Origin: UBA6623 sp965226435 | GTDB lineage: Bacteria > Acidobacteriota > Terriglobia > Bryobacterales > UBA6623 | Assembly (NCBI GenBank): GCA_965226435.1 | Contig: CBDDCY010000011.1 | Coordinates: 1 to 64,000, forward strand | Direction of reading: 5' to 3' | Length of the DNA stretch: 64,000 nt | Part shown: piece by piece, positions 9,174-18,413 of the stretch | Layout: each line of letters begins with the position of its first letter | Numbering within the stretch: the first letter of the stretch is position 1 | Translations under genes and position numbers: made by a program | Notes under the pieces: model-generated | Told to the model about the DNA's origin: nothing | What the model saw: the letters and a program-made list of their open reading frames with translations, nothing else | The model's database searches: none

Positions 9174-9325
9174 CTCCAAAGCCCCCTCCGGCGCGCCCTG
9201 CCTCGCTCCACCGTTCGCCCTCCGTTGGTCAAGCAGCGAAACGCCCCCTCCGAGCGCCGAGCTGTAGCAGTGTTCATTTGCAGTGACCAGCGGCGTCCCG
9301 GGCCGTGAGAGAATCGGAGGCTCCG

Positions 9326-9426
9326 GAGCCGCGAAGCGGCGGCGGGAATATAGCCTAGGGTGGAGCCGGAACGGCGGAACCCTAGGTAACGGCCCCGGCC
9401 CGCGCGAGCCCTGAAGGGGCGACAGG
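9326..9426 (+). repeat. REP-like intergenic repeat, copy 2
   Basis: Starts GAGCCGCGAAGCGGCGGCGG, continues with the CCTAGGGTGGAG / GGAACCCTAGG pair and ends in AGCCCTGAAGGGGCGACAGG. It has the same three-palindrome plan as copy 1. Together with the inverted copy 3 it occupies most of the 545-bp gap between the DUF1501 gene and the kinase pseudogene. No gene is seen in that gap. Confidence 0.8.
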
Positions 9427-9566
9427 AACCGCTTAACGCCACAAGAAACGCTCCTCATATTCAACTTCGTTTCGCTTCAACAAAGAGAGAACTTCGTCCT
9501 TGAACGCCATTCGTTTGTGGTGCGCCTCCTGGTTGGCTATTTATTTTCAGGGGGTCCGTTCCCGCC

Positions 9567-9662
9567 GCCCTTTCAGGGCTCAATTTCGATTTGCGCCTAC
9601 CTAGGGTTCCGCCTTTGGCTCCACCCTAGGCTATGATCCTGCCGCCGCTTCGCGGCTCCCGA
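9567..9662 (-). repeat. REP-like intergenic repeat, copy 3 (inverted)
   Basis: Reverse-complement orientation of copy 2. The minus strand reads GGGAGCCGCGAAGCGGCGGC, then CCTAGGGTGGAGCC, GGAACCCTAGG, and AGCCCTGAAAGGGCGG at the far end. Copies 2 and 3 therefore face each other across ~140 bp, and a transcript through both could form a large foldback. Confidence 0.78.
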
Positions 9663-9718
9663 GCCCTCGGGTATTTCTCACGGACCCTCCGTTACCCAAC
9701 GAAAAATCCGCCCCATCC

Positions 9719-12125
9719 TCAGCGGAAATTCTCGACCAGCATGAGGTCGGCCTCCATTGGCTCCATTTGGCCGAACAGAATCGATCGGCCGTCGGGGGCG
9801 ACGCTCAGGGTGCCAATCGGCTGTCTCTCGAAATCATGGATCGGCTCGACGACGCCCGTGGCAAAGCGAAGGAACTGAAGCGAAAAGCCGGCTTCCGGAG
9901 TCGATGCGGGAGGGACAAAATAGACCCCGTCTTCGACGACCTCGTACGAGCCGTCGTGCGTGGATTCGAGGACCAGCTCGGCGTCCTCTTCACCGCCTCC
10001 CTCAACCGGCATTCTCCACACGGAGTTGACGGCCCCGCGTATGAAGTAAAACCACTTGCCGTCTGGCGACTCCATCCTTGGTCCCCCCCCGGCTGTAACG
10101 ACCTGGGCGGGACCTCCTCCCGCCCGCATCTTGAAATTCTGGGGATACCGGTTCCGGTTTGACGTGAAGTAGATCCACTCTCCATTTCTCGACCAAGACG
10201 GCGCCGCCTCGTACGACGGATCGCTCGTCAAGCGCCGAGGCGCGCCGCCCTCGGCGTCCACGACGTAGACATCGAAATGCCCTTCGGCATCGGCACTGAA
10301 TCCGATACTCTTCCCATCGGGAGCCCAACGGGGGAGGCGGGTCACCGGCGCGCCAAGCGAAGTCAACTGTACAGGGTTCGAACCGTCGCTGTCACACTTC
10401 CAGATTTCCGAGGCCCCGGAGCGAAACGAGACAAACGCGATACGGTTGCCGTCGGGAGAATATTTTGGGTCTGTGTCCCAGCGGGAAGAAGAAATCAACT
10501 TGACCGCCGCGCCGGTCACCCCGTCGGCGACGGGCAGGTTGAGACGGTAGATGTTTACGTTCCAGGCAGGCGCTGTATAGGCGAGCCGATTCCCCTGACG
10601 GGAGAGTTGCGGCCAAAATCCGGTCTCCCCAAACGGCAGCCGCTCGGGCGAGGCGGCCCCGGATGTCGGCACTCTCCAAAGACTTGAGGTGCTAAGAGGC
10701 CCCGCCGCGAAAACAATGTCGCGGCCGTCGGAAGTGAAACCGTGCCCGGCCATGACCTGCTCCATAAACGTTCGGCGTCGAGGTTCGCCTTGCGGGTTCA
10801 AATCTTCGTCGAGATCCAGCAGATAGAGATCGCTGGTCGCCCCGGAGCCGTCGCGGGAAAAGGCCAGCGTGCGGCCGTCGGGAGAAAAGGCGGGGTAGAC
10901 GTCACCTAGGGTCGAGGGCCGGGTCAGCCTTCGCCTTTCGCCGGAATCCACCGAGAGCAAGAACAGGCTCAACGGCCCCGGCGAATCCCCCTCCCAATCG
11001 CACACGGCCAGCCAACGGCTGTCGGGAGACCAGGCCAGACAGGTCCCCAGAAGATAACTTTCAGGAACCCGCGTCTCCGCCAGTTTGCGCTCCGTCCCGC
11101 CAAGAGGGGGAACCAGGTAGAGGCCCATTTTTTTCTCCGGCTTCGGGAAGTCCGCGGTGAAAGGCGATGTGGCGGCCGTCCGGCGACCAGGCGGGGCTAC
11201 CATCCCAGGCGGGATTGGTGGTCAGTCGCAGAGGGGGCCCGGACCCAATGAGTTTGACGTAAATGTCGAAACTCTCCGTATTCCCCCCGGTCCACACGAA
11301 GGCCACTTGGTTTCCGTCGGGGGAGAATGAACCGGCGCCCTCCATGCCCGGGTAAGTGGTGAGTGGGACGGTCCGCATGGGTTCCAGTGGCGCTTCAGCA
11401 GTGGTCGACCCGAAGTTCCACAAGGCCGCTCCGGCGATCGTCAGAACAACGGCGGCGCCAATACCCAAGGTCCAGGCGAAGCGCCTTCGCCGGGAGCGCG
11501 CCTCAGCTCCCGGGCGCAGCGCCTTGGCCGGTTGCCTGCCCGGTTGGGCAAAGTCGCCGGGAGCTTCGGTCTCACGCCCGCCGGCCCGCAAATCCGCCAG
11601 CATTTCGCCGACTTGCTGGTAGCGGTCATCGGGGTCCTTCTCCAGTGCCTTGGCCACAATCCGATCCAACTCGGCCGGGACTTCTGGTCGCAGGCCCGCA
11701 ATCGGTTCGTAGTCCTCATGGACGATCGAGTAGATCACGGCCTGGTCGCGGGAGCCTTGAAACGGCAGCCTGCCCGTCACCATTTCGTAAAGCAGCACGC
11801 CTAGCGACCAAGTGTCGGCGCGGTGGTCGACGTCTGGGCTCTTGGTCTGCTCCGGCGACATGTAGGCAACCGTTCCCACGGTCGAGTCGGTCTTGGTGAT
11901 TTTGGACAGGTGCGCCAATTGGGCCAGGCCAAAATCCAGGATCTTGACCCCAGCCAAAGTGCCGGCTGCGGCAGACCACATGATGTTGGCCGGCTTGATG
12001 TCGCGATGCACCACTCCCGCCCGATGGGCAGCCTCTAAACCCTGCGCGATCTGGGTGGCGATCGCCAGCGCCTCATCGAGTTCCAAGGGACCCTCATCGA
12101 GCTTCTTCTCGAGGTTCCGGCTGGG
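9719..12125 (-). pseudogene. Ser/Thr protein kinase with TolB-like propeller, 3' part (split by IS3 element and frameshifted)
   Basis: Carries the C-lobe of an Hanks-type kinase: VHRDIKPANIM (catalytic loop), ILDFGLAQL (DFG), VAYMSPEQ (activation segment) and HRADTWSLGVLLYEM. A juxtamembrane RSRRRRFAW, one transmembrane helix and a periplasmic TolB/WD40-like propeller with repeated FSPDGRTLAF / WSPDSRWLAV blades follow. The reading frame breaks at 11128-11134, a run of seven A on the minus strand. With six A it would read AGEKMGLYLVPPLGG without interruption. The N-lobe lies beyond the IS at 13651-13893, and ~15 codons between the two parts are missing. Such kinases sense envelope signals in Acidobacteria. 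Confidence 0.85.
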
Positions 12126-12378
12126 CTTGCCCCCTGGGGTGAGACAAATAGTTTAGACACAGTTGACCGTTCGCTGGTTTTTGATTGCCGGCGGCGGCCC
12201 TTTGCTGCATAATGGCTCCCGGTTGGTGAAGCGGAGGCGGGCTCTGCGGGAGCGCAACCCGCCAAGGAATAGCCAACTGGAAACTCATCGAGACGATGGG
12301 GCGGGGCGTAGAGTTGCACAGTTCTGCGTCCCGCATCTGCTCAGCCGGCCCTATCGGATCGAAAGATTTCCCCATGCC

Positions 12379-13341
12379 TCAGAAAACTTCTCCCGCTGCT
12401 GCCGCCGAAACCGCCGGTTGGGCGTCCAAGTTCTGCTCGAACTCCACCGGCGGACAATAGCCCAGCGCCGAATGCAAGCGCTTTTCGTTGTACACCTGCT
12501 CGAGAAAACGCCCGATCGAGGCGCGCGCCTCGGCCAGATCGCGGTACTCGGAGCGGTAGACCTCTTCGTACTTCAGCGTCTTCATGAAAGATTCCGCTTT
12601 GGCATTGTCGTAGGGGTTCGCTTTGCGGCTCATGCTGGGGGTGATTCCGTGCTGCTTCAACAATTCTACATAGCCGTTGGCGGCGTACTGTACTCCGCGG
12701 TCGGAGTGATGCACCAGCCCTGCAGCGGGACGCCGCTGATCCAGCGCCATCCGCAACGCGGCGATCGTCAGCTTCCCTTCCAGCGTGTCCTCGAGCGCCC
12801 AGCCGACCACTCGCCGCGAGTACGCATCCAGAATCACAGCCAGATAAACAAACTCCCAGACCAGCCGGATATAGGTGATATCCGCCACCCAGAGCTGGTC
12901 CAGACCGCTCAGGACGGTCTCGCGGGCTAGATTGGGATAGACTCGCAGACCGTGACCCGAGTCGGTGGTCAGCACGAACTTCCGTCGCCGCAGGCACAGC
13001 AGGTTGTCTTCCCGCAGAATGCGGTACACCTTCTTGGGATTGATCACCCAGCCGCGCCGCTGCAATTCGGCGGTGATGCGCGGCCGTCCGTAGCTGGGGA
13101 ACTCCACGGCGATGCGCTGGATGGCGTCGCGCAGTTCCAGGTCCGGATCGGGCCTCTGCTTGTGAGGCGGCAAACGGTAGAAGGTCGCGCGCGACAGCTC
13201 CGTGAGCCGGCACATCCGTTGGATCGTCATCGGCGGTTTCTCCCGGACTTGTTGGAGGATCTGTTGGCCGACAGCGGCTTTCCAGCCGATGCCTGCAGCT
13301 TCCGCTGTTGTTCGATGCGCTGCAAGCACCCCTTTAAAAAA
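12379..13341 (-). CDS. IS3-family OrfB (DDE transposase catalytic subunit)
   Basis: The rve-type integrase core that is translated as an OrfAB fusion after the slippery site. The DDE residues lie in VADITYIRL, HHSDRGVQY and AKAESFMKTLKYEEV, and the family C-terminus YNEKRLHSALGYCPPVEFE is intact. The frame stays open upstream to 13464, but that part is antiparallel to nothing useful and is out of frame with OrfA. No stops or gaps are visible, so this copy may still be active. Confidence 0.88.
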   Translation of the reverse strand, partial: FFKGVLAAHRTTAEAAGIGWKAAVGQQILQQVREKPPMTIQRMCRLTELSRATFYRLPPHKQRPDPDLELRDAIQRIAVEFPSYGRPRITAELQRRGWVINPKKVYRILREDNLLCLRRRKFVLTTDSGHGLRVYPNLARETVLSGLDQLWVADITYIRLVWEFVYLAVILDAYSRRVVGWALEDTLEGKLTIAALRMALDQRRPAAGLVHHSDRGVQYAANGYVELLKQHGITPSMSRKANPYDNAKAESFMKTLKYEEVYRSEYRDLAEARASIGRFLEQVYNEKRLHSALGYCPPVEFEQNLDAQPAVSAAAAGEVF

Positions 13342-13592
13342 TCGATCTCCATGGTCTGTTGGCCGACCTTGCGCTCCAGCTCTGCCGTGCGTGTTTCCTC
13401 CCAGCGGCGCTTGCCCTCGCCGGGGAAGGCGTTGGCGGGGCCTTGGCGGAACTCTCGCCGCCAACGGTGCAGCAGGTTGGGATTGACCTCAAAGGCCCGG
13501 CTGACCTCGGCTGCCGAGGCGCCCTGTTCCAGCCGTTCCACTGCCGACAACTTGAACTCTGGCGTGAATCTCCGTCGAGACAAACTCATCAC
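13227..13592 (-). CDS. IS3-family OrfA (HTH transposase subunit)
   Basis: A 121-residue InsE-type protein. It opens MMSLSRRRFTPEFKLSAVER and has a helix-turn-helix (GASAAEVSRAFEVNPNLLHR) plus a leucine-zipper-like stretch before the frameshift site. It binds the IS ends and is fused to OrfB by -1 slippage at T TTT TTA (13335-13341, minus strand), a standard X XXY YYZ slippery heptamer in the OrfA frame. Confidence 0.88.
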   Translation of the reverse strand: MMSLSRRRFTPEFKLSAVERLEQGASAAEVSRAFEVNPNLLHRWRREFRQGPANAFPGEGKRRWEETRTAELERKVGQQTMEIDFLKGCLQRIEQQRKLQASAGKPLSANRSSNKSGRNRR

Positions 13593-13650
13593 TCATCCTC
13601 CGTTCAATGGATTTTGAGTCTAAACTCGTTGTCTCACTTTTGGGGGCAAG

Positions 13651-13893
13651 TCCAATTTCGTAGACCGTGCAGATGTTGGGGTGCTCGACCGCCGCGGCAG
13701 CCTGGGCCTCTCGGAAGAAGCGCGCCTTGGCCTTCGAGTCCTCGGTCAGGTGGGAAGCCAGCAATTTCAGGGCGACGCGGCGCTTGAGTTTGGTGTCCTC
13801 GGCTTTGTAGACAACGCCCATGCCGCCCTCGCCGAGTTTTTCGAGCAGTCGGTAGTGGGAAATGGCGCGCTCGGCGGAGGCGCCTTCGGGACA
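13651..13893 (-). pseudogene. Ser/Thr protein kinase, 5' part (N-lobe)
   Basis: Encodes ISHYRLLEKLGEGGMGVVYK, the glycine-rich ATP loop, then VALKLLASHL with the ATP-binding Lys and VEHPNICTVYEIG, which runs straight into the IS3 right inverted repeat. No convincing start codon is seen before ISHYR. The open frame continues upstream to about 13997 with unrelated-looking sequence, so the 5' end may also be damaged. Together with 9719-12125 this was one kinase gene. Confidence 0.8.
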
Positions 13894-14487
13894 ACGAGAT
13901 TTCTTGCGCCAGACGGGGCGACCGAGGTCGCTTCCTCGGCGTTTGTCCTCGTCAACGGAGGGCGAGAAGGCTGGTTTGTAGACACAACGGGCCCCTTCGT
14001 ACTACGCGCGACATTCAAACGGATCGACCCCGTCGATGAGCGGCATGACCAAAAGGTAGATGCGCTGGCGGACGACTTGGCTCTCACCAAGGAACGGGGC
14101 CGGCGAATGGCTGCGGTTTTAGGTGTCCTGCGTCGCAATGAGTGAACTCAATACAGGCTGACAGATTGTCGAAGGCTGCCGGGCTCGTACGGCCCCGGCA
14201 GCCTTTGCAGTCGTGTTGAAGCTTCGCCGAGCGGCAGCGGGCCGCCCGCGATTTTCTTGTCGAGGCTTGGGCCTTCGATGTAGGCCGGGGATTATAGCGC
14301 TTTGAGCTGGTGGTGAAGCCGAGACGGCGACTCTTGAGACTCTTGACCTTGGTCGGTTCAATACGACGGCTCGACACCACAAGCATTTTCTCATCGAAGG
14401 ATGAGCCTGAAGACGGGGGTTGGGGCTTTTTGAGTAGCTGGGGCTCCTTTCTGGTTTTTTGGTTTTGATTTGGGAAGGGGAGAATCG
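13894..14487. other. Gene-free spacer with one strong hairpin
   Basis: About 600 bp without a believable gene; open frames here are antisense or low-complexity. A perfect 12-bp stem lies at 14172-14205 (AAGGCTGCCGGG ... CCCGGCAGCCTT, 10-base loop). It could be a transcription terminator stem, although no T-run follows closely. The stretch lies between the kinase 5' fragment and a transposon remnant and is probably decayed DNA. Confidence 0.5.
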
Positions 14488-14607
14488 TCGTCGGGGTTGT
14501 GGAAATGTGGGAATCGCGGAGCGATTTCCAAGGGCGGTGGGAAACGAAGGGAAACCTGGTTTTGGTTTTCCTCGTTTTCCACCGCCCGCCATTTCCACAG
14601 CCCTCTT
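14488..14607 (-). repeat. Inverted-repeat-rich element, copy A (remnant of ISNCY 3' flank)
   Basis: On the minus strand it reads AAGAGGGCTGTGGAAATG, then GTGGAAAACGAGGAAAAC, a GGTTTCCC / GTTTCCCAC part, and GGAAATCGCTCCGCGATTCC, which is itself a palindrome. The same series of blocks occurs on the plus strand at 17317-17470, directly after the ISNCY transposase stop. Copy A is therefore best read as a fragment of a related element's 3' end, in opposite orientation. Confidence 0.65.
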
Positions 14608-14615
14608 CCTGCTGT

Positions 14616-15860
14616 TCAGCACGGCGTGTTCGCGGACCGGAAACTGGCAAACAGCTTGTGCTTGGCTCGCTGCATCCGGCGCGCCGCCGCAGTGTCGCTT
14701 TCCGCCTGGGCAATGCGGCCCAGAGCCTCAAGCGTGTGCCCTGGCTTGAGGTAGCCGGCGGCCTCGGGCAACTGCTCGAAAGATTCCCAAGGCGTCTGGT
14801 AGTGGCGATACACCCGCTTCTGCTTGCCTTTGGCGTCGGTCTTGATCTCGGGCTGTCCGCAGGGCCGGTGGAAATTCAAATAGGGATTGAAGTGCTGTTG
14901 GTAGAAGCGCTGGATGCGCCCCGCGTGCGGCGCCGCGATGTGCGTATATCCCATGTGTTTGCGGATCACCGCGCCGTTTTTCGATTCCACCAAGCCGTTG
15001 TCATTGGAGTGCCGCGGACGCGACTTGGTCTGTTCGATCAGCAGCTTGTTCAATAACTTCTCCACCGTGCGATTGAGGAACTCGCTGCCGTTGTCGGAAT
15101 GGAAGCCGCGGATACGAAAGGGAAACTGCTCGATCATGGCTTTCAGCAACGGCTCCAGCCAGGCTTCACTGATCGCGGCTGTGGCGCCGACCACTTGCCA
15201 CTGGGTGACTTCATCCACGGCATTGATGTGGTAGACGCCCTTGACGCCATCGCGATCCCCTTGATGCACCGTATCCACTCGCAGAAAGCCGGGTCGGCCT
15301 TGCGGGTCGGGCCGGCGCCGCTCGCCGATCGACACCGCTGTGGGCCGGGTCTTGGTGAAATGCAGCCGCCGGCGGCGGTAGGCACTGCGCCGCCGCAGGC
15401 GATAAATCTGGGCCACCGAGATCCCCGCCAACCGCTCGTATTCGCGCTGCTGGTACTGCTGGTATTCCCGCTCGAGGATCTTGCGCGTGGCCGGGCCGCT
15501 GAGGGTTTCGTGGGCCTCGTCCACCGCCGCCAGCAGTTCGACGTCGGCGGGCGTGTACTTGCGGGCAAAGCGATGCCGCCGGTAGCGGGCGGGTTGGAGT
15601 TCTCCGCCCTGCCGGTACTGCTGGATCAGCCGCGTGATTTGCGCCCGGCTCAGTCCGGTCATCTTGACCAGATACTGCCGCAGCAGCCCTTTGTCGGCGC
15701 GGTTCTGGCGGCTGTAGCCGTGCCGGCCAAGCGTGCGCGCCACCCAAGCGTAAATCTCGGCCCGCCCTTTGCCTTTGAATCGAATCTCCTGGCTGGAGTG
15801 GAGAAACTGCCGGATCTGTTGCGGATTCAACTTGCCGGCGTTTTGCACTTGGATAGTCAA
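14616..15860 (-). CDS. Integrase-core DDE transposase (IS481/ISNCY-like)
   Basis: A 414-residue transposase with an N-terminal HTH region (KMTGLSRAQITRLIQQYRQG, residues ~68-87) and an rve core. The acidic residues are visible in FLRVDTVHQGD, FHSDNGSEFLN and NDNGLVESKNG, and a C-terminal basic domain follows. The last few residues (SANTPC) run into the copy A repeat and look foreign, so the C-terminus and the left end of the element may be clipped. Upstream, 15888-15945 holds two copies of CAGGCTCATCTTG-N-N-TGAGA, likely transposase binding sites at the right end. Confidence 0.8.
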   Translation of the reverse strand: MTIQVQNAGKLNPQQIRQFLHSSQEIRFKGKGRAEIYAWVARTLGRHGYSRQNRADKGLLRQYLVKMTGLSRAQITRLIQQYRQGGELQPARYRRHRFARKYTPADVELLAAVDEAHETLSGPATRKILEREYQQYQQREYERLAGISVAQIYRLRRRSAYRRRRLHFTKTRPTAVSIGERRRPDPQGRPGFLRVDTVHQGDRDGVKGVYHINAVDEVTQWQVVGATAAISEAWLEPLLKAMIEQFPFRIRGFHSDNGSEFLNRTVEKLLNKLLIEQTKSRPRHSNDNGLVESKNGAVIRKHMGYTHIAAPHAGRIQRFYQQHFNPYLNFHRPCGQPEIKTDAKGKQKRVYRHYQTPWESFEQLPEAAGYLKPGHTLEALGRIAQAESDTAAARRMQRAKHKLFASFRSANTPC

Positions 15861-15948
15861 TCCCCAGCATGCCCACTCCCCGATCCTGCAGGCTCATCTT
15901 GTGTGAGAAACAAACTCCTCGTTCAGGCTCATCTTGCATGAGACAAGA
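14616..15948 (-). mobile_element. Integrase-core insertion element (right end intact, left end clipped)
   Basis: The right end carries a ~20-bp motif twice in tandem (15888-15907 and 15926-15945), and the outermost bases on the minus strand read TCTTGTCTCATGCAAGATGA. No matching inverted repeat is found near 14.6 kb, where the coding sequence instead merges into the remnant repeat. The element is immediately next to the ISNCY element starting at 15957. Confidence 0.6.
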
Positions 15949-16036
15949 CTGCCGGTGTTGAAGGGCGATGATAATGTCCCCTTGAGAGGGCGATAGAAAT
16001 GTCCCCTAATCTAAGGCTCCGAAGGAGGAGCCTAGA

Positions 16037-17317
16037 TTGGAGAGGACATGGATGAACGACAAGGAATTGAGACGGGGCGAGGTACTGGGCCGGGTGAAGC
16101 GAGGCGAGTTGAAGCTGAGCGAGGCGGCGCGGATACTCGATATCAGTTATCGCCAGACCAAGCGGATCTGGAGGCGCTACAGCGCGGGAGGGACAAAAGC
16201 ATTGAAGCACGGCAACGTGGGCCGGGTATCGAACCGCGCCAAGCCGGCGGAAGTTCGCAAGCGAGTGCTGCAACTGGTGCGCGAACACTACTCCGGCGAG
16301 CCGCACGAGCGCTTCGGGCCGACGCTGGCGGCCGAGCATTTGTGGACAGACCACGATCTGAAACTATCGGTGCGAACACTGCGGCTCTGGATGCTCGCCG
16401 AGGGCCTGTGGAGCCGCCGCCGCAAGCGCCGGCCGCATCGCTCGCGGCGGCGGCGTAAAGCGCACTTGGGCGAGCTGATCCAGGTCGACGGTTCGCACCA
16501 CGAGTGGCTCGAAGCGCGCGGGCGGAAAGGTTGCCTGATGAACTTCGTCGACGATGCGACCGGTCTGGCGCTGTGCCGTTTCTCGAGCGAGGAAACGACT
16601 TGGGCGGCGGCCGATCTGCTCGAAGCCTGGGTGCGTCAATACGGCGTTCCGAAGGCGTTGTATTGCGACTGGAAGAACGTCTACAAGCGCCGGCCAACGT
16701 CGCGTGAAGCGCTGGAAGGCATCGAGCCCGAGACGCAGTTCGGACGCATGTGCGCCAAGCTCGGCATTGGTATCATCGCCGCTTCGTCACCGCAAGCGAA
16801 GGGCCGCGTGGAGCGCCATCACGGCACCCATCAAGACCGCCTGATCAAGAAGATGCGGCTCAAAGGCATTGCCGATTACGAGGCGGCGAACCGCTATCTC
16901 GACGAGCAGTATCTGCCAGAGCACAACGCCAAGTTCGCCTCTGAGCCGTCAGCGGGAGCGGACTTTCATCGGCGCTTATCGAAGCGTTTGGACTTGAAGT
17001 GGGTGTTTTGCTTGGAGGGAGAGCGGGTGGTGTCCAACGACCTGGTGGTACGTTTCGAGAACCGTTTTCCGCAGTTGAAACCGCAGCGCAATCAGGCTCT
17101 GGGCGCAGGCGCGAGAGTAACCGTGCAGCAAGCGCGCGAGGGCGAGTTGCGGGTGGTGTTCGAGGGGAAAACGGTGGCGTTCGACGAGATCGCCAAGCCG
17201 CTCCCCAAGGTGCGGCCGGAGCCGAAACCGCGCCTGGCGCCGCAGCCGCGCACACCGCCGGCGAATCACCCTTGGCGCGCGCCGTTGAAGCCGAAAAAAC
17301 GGGCGGCGACCGCGTGA
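16037..17317 (+). CDS. ISNCY-family DDE transposase
   Basis: A 426-residue transposase. The N-terminal HTH is KLSEAARILDISYRQTKRIW (residues ~24-43). The rve core has acidic residues in LIQVDGSHHEWLE, ALYCDWKNVYKR and AKGRVERHHGTHQDR. A C-terminal beta domain and a Pro/Arg/Lys-rich tail (PEPKPRLAPQPRTPPANHPW) follow, as usual for ISNCY elements. The frame is intact. An in-frame ATG at 16049 (MNDKELRRGEVLGRVKRGE) is an equally good start. Confidence 0.88.
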   Translation: MERTWMNDKELRRGEVLGRVKRGELKLSEAARILDISYRQTKRIWRRYSAGGTKALKHGNVGRVSNRAKPAEVRKRVLQLVREHYSGEPHERFGPTLAAEHLWTDHDLKLSVRTLRLWMLAEGLWSRRRKRRPHRSRRRRKAHLGELIQVDGSHHEWLEARGRKGCLMNFVDDATGLALCRFSSEETTWAAADLLEAWVRQYGVPKALYCDWKNVYKRRPTSREALEGIEPETQFGRMCAKLGIGIIAASSPQAKGRVERHHGTHQDRLIKKMRLKGIADYEAANRYLDEQYLPEHNAKFASEPSAGADFHRRLSKRLDLKWVFCLEGERVVSNDLVVRFENRFPQLKPQRNQALGAGARVTVQQAREGELRVVFEGKTVAFDEIAKPLPKVRPEPKPRLAPQPRTPPANHPWRAPLKPKKRAATA

Positions 17318-17470
17318 AGAGGGCTGTGGAAATGACGGGGCCGTGGAAAACGAGGAAAACCCTCGGCAGCCGACGAGGAGCTTCGAACCTCATCGCTCGG
17401 GTTTCCCACGTTTCCCCCAGCCCCTTGGAAATCGCTGTGCGATTCCCACATTCCCACAAGCCCCTACGAC
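17317..17470 (+). repeat. Inverted-repeat-rich element, copy B (ISNCY 3' non-coding part)
   Basis: Begins at the transposase stop with AAGAGGGCTGTGGAAATGAC, has GTGGAAAACGAGGAAAACCC and TTGGAAATCGCTGTGCGATT, and ends near 17470. It matches copy A at 14488-14607 in reverse orientation, with a longer middle part. The pair brackets ~2.7 kb containing two transposases. Confidence 0.65.
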
Positions 17471-17763
17471 TACTATCCTTTTACTTAAAAGGGGACATTT
17501 CTACCGGGCTAACCAAGGGGACATTTCTATCGCCTCTTGACACATTCGCTGAAAAAGGCTTGGCTGGGGAGCGGCCTTCATTGTAAACTTCTGCTCGGCC
17601 GGTGAAGCGGAGGCGGGCTCTGGTGGAGACCAACCCGCCAAGGAATAGCCGGTCGGGAACTCATCGAGACGATGGGTCGGGGCGTGGAGCCGCTCGCTTC
17701 GCGCCCCACTCCCGCACAAACCCCGCCCATCGGATCGAAAGATTTCCTCATGCCTTGGAAAAC

Positions 17764-18413
17764 TCATCCCGCCACTCCCGCGAGGCTTGCCCGTTCGAGC
17801 ACGGTTTGCTCGTACTCGACCGGAGGAAGATACCCCAGCGCCGAGTGCAAACGCTTCTCGTTGTAAACGCGCTCCAGAAACTGCCCGATGCGCCGTTGCG
17901 CCTCCGCGAAGTCTTCATACTCGAACAAGTAGACCTCTTCGTATTTCAAGGTCTTCATGAACGATTCCGCCAGAGCATTGTCGTAAGGATTGGCCTTGCG
18001 GCTCATGCTGATCTCGATGCCGTGCTGTTGGAGCAGACCCGTGTAGTCGCCCGAGGCGTACTGCACGCCGCGGTCGGAATGATGCACCAAGCCCGGCCCG
18101 AACTCACGTGTCCGCAAGGCCATCCGTAAGGCGGCTAATGCCAACTCCGCCTCCAGAGTGCGGCCCAGCGACCAGCCGATCACCCGCCGCGAGAAGGCGT
18201 CCAACACCACCGCCAGATAGACGAACTCCCGCCACAGCCGAATGTAGGTGATGTCGGACACCCACAGTTGGTTCAAACCGCTGACTTCGAGCGTCCCCGC
18301 GAGATTCGGATAAACCGCCAAGCCGTGCTCGGAATCGGTCGTTCGGATGAACTTCTTGCGGCGCAGACACAGCAGGTTGTCCTGGCGCATAAGGCGCTGC
18401 ACGCGCTTGCGAT
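17764..18413 (-). pseudogene. IS3 no. 2 OrfB, 3' part (catalytic core)
   Basis: Encodes the DDE core of an IS3 OrfB (VSDITYIRL, HHSDRGVQY, ALAESFMKTLKYEEV, YNEKRLHSALGYLPP). It is cut off from its N-terminal part at the codon pair HRKR/VQRL by the IS256 insertion. The joined reading INRKR + VQRLMRQDNLLC restores the family sequence exactly, so the insertion is clean. Confidence 0.85.

Larger units (their letters stand above)
12126..13650 (-). mobile_element. IS3-family insertion sequence no. 1, inside the kinase gene
   Basis: About 1.5 kb bounded by imperfect 33-bp inverted repeats. The left end reads CTTGCCCCC-TGGG-GTGAGACAA-AT-AGTTTAGAC, and the right end on the minus strand has AAAA and CG at the two variable spots (27/33 identical). 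It encodes orfA and orfB with a frameshift overlap, on the same strand as the interrupted kinase. No target duplication is visible at the two junctions, which fits the missing kinase codons: a deletion accompanied or followed insertion. Confidence 0.85.
15957..17544 (+). mobile_element. ISNCY-type insertion element
   Basis: Bounded by related inverted ends. The left plus strand reads TGTTGAAGGGCGATGATAAT followed by GTCCCCTTG. The right end on the minus strand reads TGTGTCAAGAGGCGATAGAA followed by ATGTCCCCTTGG. The block GCGATAGAAATGTCCCCT is doubled at both ends (tandem transposase sites). The right end has removed the first ~45 bp of the neighbouring IS3 no. 2, as shown by comparison with the copy of that IS end at 54288. 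Confidence 0.78.

Noticed and set aside
13681..14145. Plus-strand 154-residue frame
   Set aside because: Mostly antisense to the kinase N-lobe, which has clear motifs on the minus strand.
14172..14205. Hairpin as a definite Rho-independent terminator
   Set aside because: The stem is perfect but no T-run follows and no gene clearly ends there.
14119..14622. Minus-strand 167-residue frame
   Set aside because: Arg/Pro/Ser-rich, runs through the palindromic ISNCY remnant and lacks any domain.
15888..15945. Two near-identical 20-bp units as the start of a CRISPR array
   Set aside because: Only two copies, spaced like transposase binding sites at an IS end, and no cas genes.
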